From positions 1 to 13,606 of the forward strand of contig NZ_JAYGHY010000068.1 of NCBI RefSeq assembly GCF_034931305.1: a stretch of DNA of 13,606 nt, written 5' to 3'. Under the pieces are notes generated by a model. The model searched no databases. It saw nothing but the letters and a program-made list of their open reading frames with translations, and was not told the origin of the DNA. This stretch comes from Cyanobium gracile_A (GTDB lineage: Bacteria; Cyanobacteriota; Cyanobacteriia; PCC-6307; Cyanobiaceae). Of the stretch, positions 13,270-13,606 are shown in pieces. The position numbers and the translations under genes were made by a program. Within the stretch, counting starts at the first letter, position 1; each line of letters opens with the position of its first letter.

Positions 13270-13369
13270 GGAAGTCCTTTTCCGTTCTCCTGCACATTCT
13301 GATCAGCTTTCCCCTCCCGTGGTAATTGCGGCGCCTGTCGCTAAGTGATGGGCGCCTGGCCGAACGGGT

Positions 13370-13392
13370 CCATCGGGGTCCGCCACCGATGG
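13370..13392. other. Hairpin downstream of the glutamine synthetase-like gene
   Basis: CCATCGG (13370-13376) pairs with CCGATGG (13386-13392) across a 9-nt loop. It lies 27 bp past the stop of the leftward gene at the right edge and could help end that transcript, but no T-tract follows on the minus strand. It is a weak terminator candidate. Confidence 0.3.
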
Positions 13393-13418
13393 CAGTGCGC
13401 GTGAAGCTCCGCAGCCCC

Positions 13419-13606
13419 TCAGCCGATCCCCCCCACCACCGGCCACCAGGCCGCCGCAGCCACCAGTTCCGCATCACTGCAACCTTCGGCCCGCCGGCTT
13501 TCCGCCGCCTGGCTGTCGAGCAACGAGCCGTGCAGCGCTTCCCCCAGGGCCTGGCGCAGCAGGCCGCTGGCGGCGAAGGCGGCCGAGGCCTCCGCCAGGC
13601 TGGCGG
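13419..13606 (-). CDS. C-terminal end of a glutamine synthetase family protein (5' end outside window)
   Basis: The minus-strand frame is open from the right edge to a TGA at 13419-13421, giving 61 residues. ASLAEASAAFAASGLLRQAL followed by GEALHGSLLDSQAAESRRAE resembles the final helices of glutamine synthetase family proteins, where a (P)xSLxEA segment precedes LGE. The catalytic domain is out of view, so it could be glutamine synthetase itself or a relative such as a gamma-glutamyl-amine synthetase. The ending WWPVVGGIG differs from the usual tail of bacterial GlnA, which favours a GS-like relative. The call rests on a short and fairly low-complexity stretch. Confidence 0.55.
   Translation of the reverse strand, partial: ASLAEASAAFAASGLLRQALGEALHGSLLDSQAAESRRAEGCSDAELVAAAAWWPVVGGIG

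Overview
This window is a GC-rich, tightly packed piece of bacterial chromosome. It probably comes from a picocyanobacterium of the Cyanobium/Synechococcus type. That call is inference: it rests on molybdenum-cofactor genes of the kind used for nitrate assimilation, two exact copies of the cyanobacterial HIP1 octamer GCGATCGC (904-911, 7023-7030), and the general look of the proteins. There is no rRNA, tRNA, CRISPR array, insertion sequence or phage gene that I can see.

Layout. (1) Positions 1-2139 are a molybdenum-cofactor cluster. The 3' part of moeA reads rightward and meets a leftward series moaD > moaE > a pyridoxamine-phosphate-oxidase-like flavoprotein, with 1 bp between the converging stop codons. 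(2) Positions 2173-5394, on the same strand and only 33 bp upstream of moaD, encode a 1073-residue membrane c-di-GMP protein. Its order is sensor, degenerate GGDEF, EAL, GAF-like, intact GGDEF. This gene and the 396-bp stretch beyond it are clearly AT-richer than their surroundings. (3) Positions 5791-8045 hold a rightward pair joined by an ATGA overlap: a flavin-dependent monooxygenase and a PatB/MalY-like fold-type I PLP enzyme. (4) Positions 8017-8865 hold a leftward MOSC-domain protein whose 3' end overlaps the PLP gene by 29 bp. (5) Position 8973-9386 is a rightward protein of unknown function. It converges on a leftward pair made of an Mrr-type nuclease-like protein with a broken QxK motif (9558-10577) and a 54-residue one-helix membrane protein 4 bp downstream (9389-9553). 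(6) Positions 10799-11218 hold a NUDIX hydrolase, divergent from a second, smaller membrane diguanylate cyclase (11368-12192). (7) Positions 12424-13269 hold a secreted, cysteine-rich DUF1036 protein. (8) Positions 13419-13606 are the C-terminal end of what looks like a glutamine synthetase family protein running off the right edge.

How it fits together. MoaD and MoaE form molybdopterin synthase, MoeA inserts molybdate, and the MOSC protein may use or transfer the cofactor, so four genes concern molybdenum enzymes. Two proteins make c-di-GMP, one of which could also degrade it. The most interesting candidates are the nuclease-dead Mrr-like protein with its small membrane partner, the monooxygenase/PLP-enzyme pair, the unusual domain order of the large c-di-GMP protein together with its position at the head of the moa operon, and the apparent tandem DUF1036 protein.
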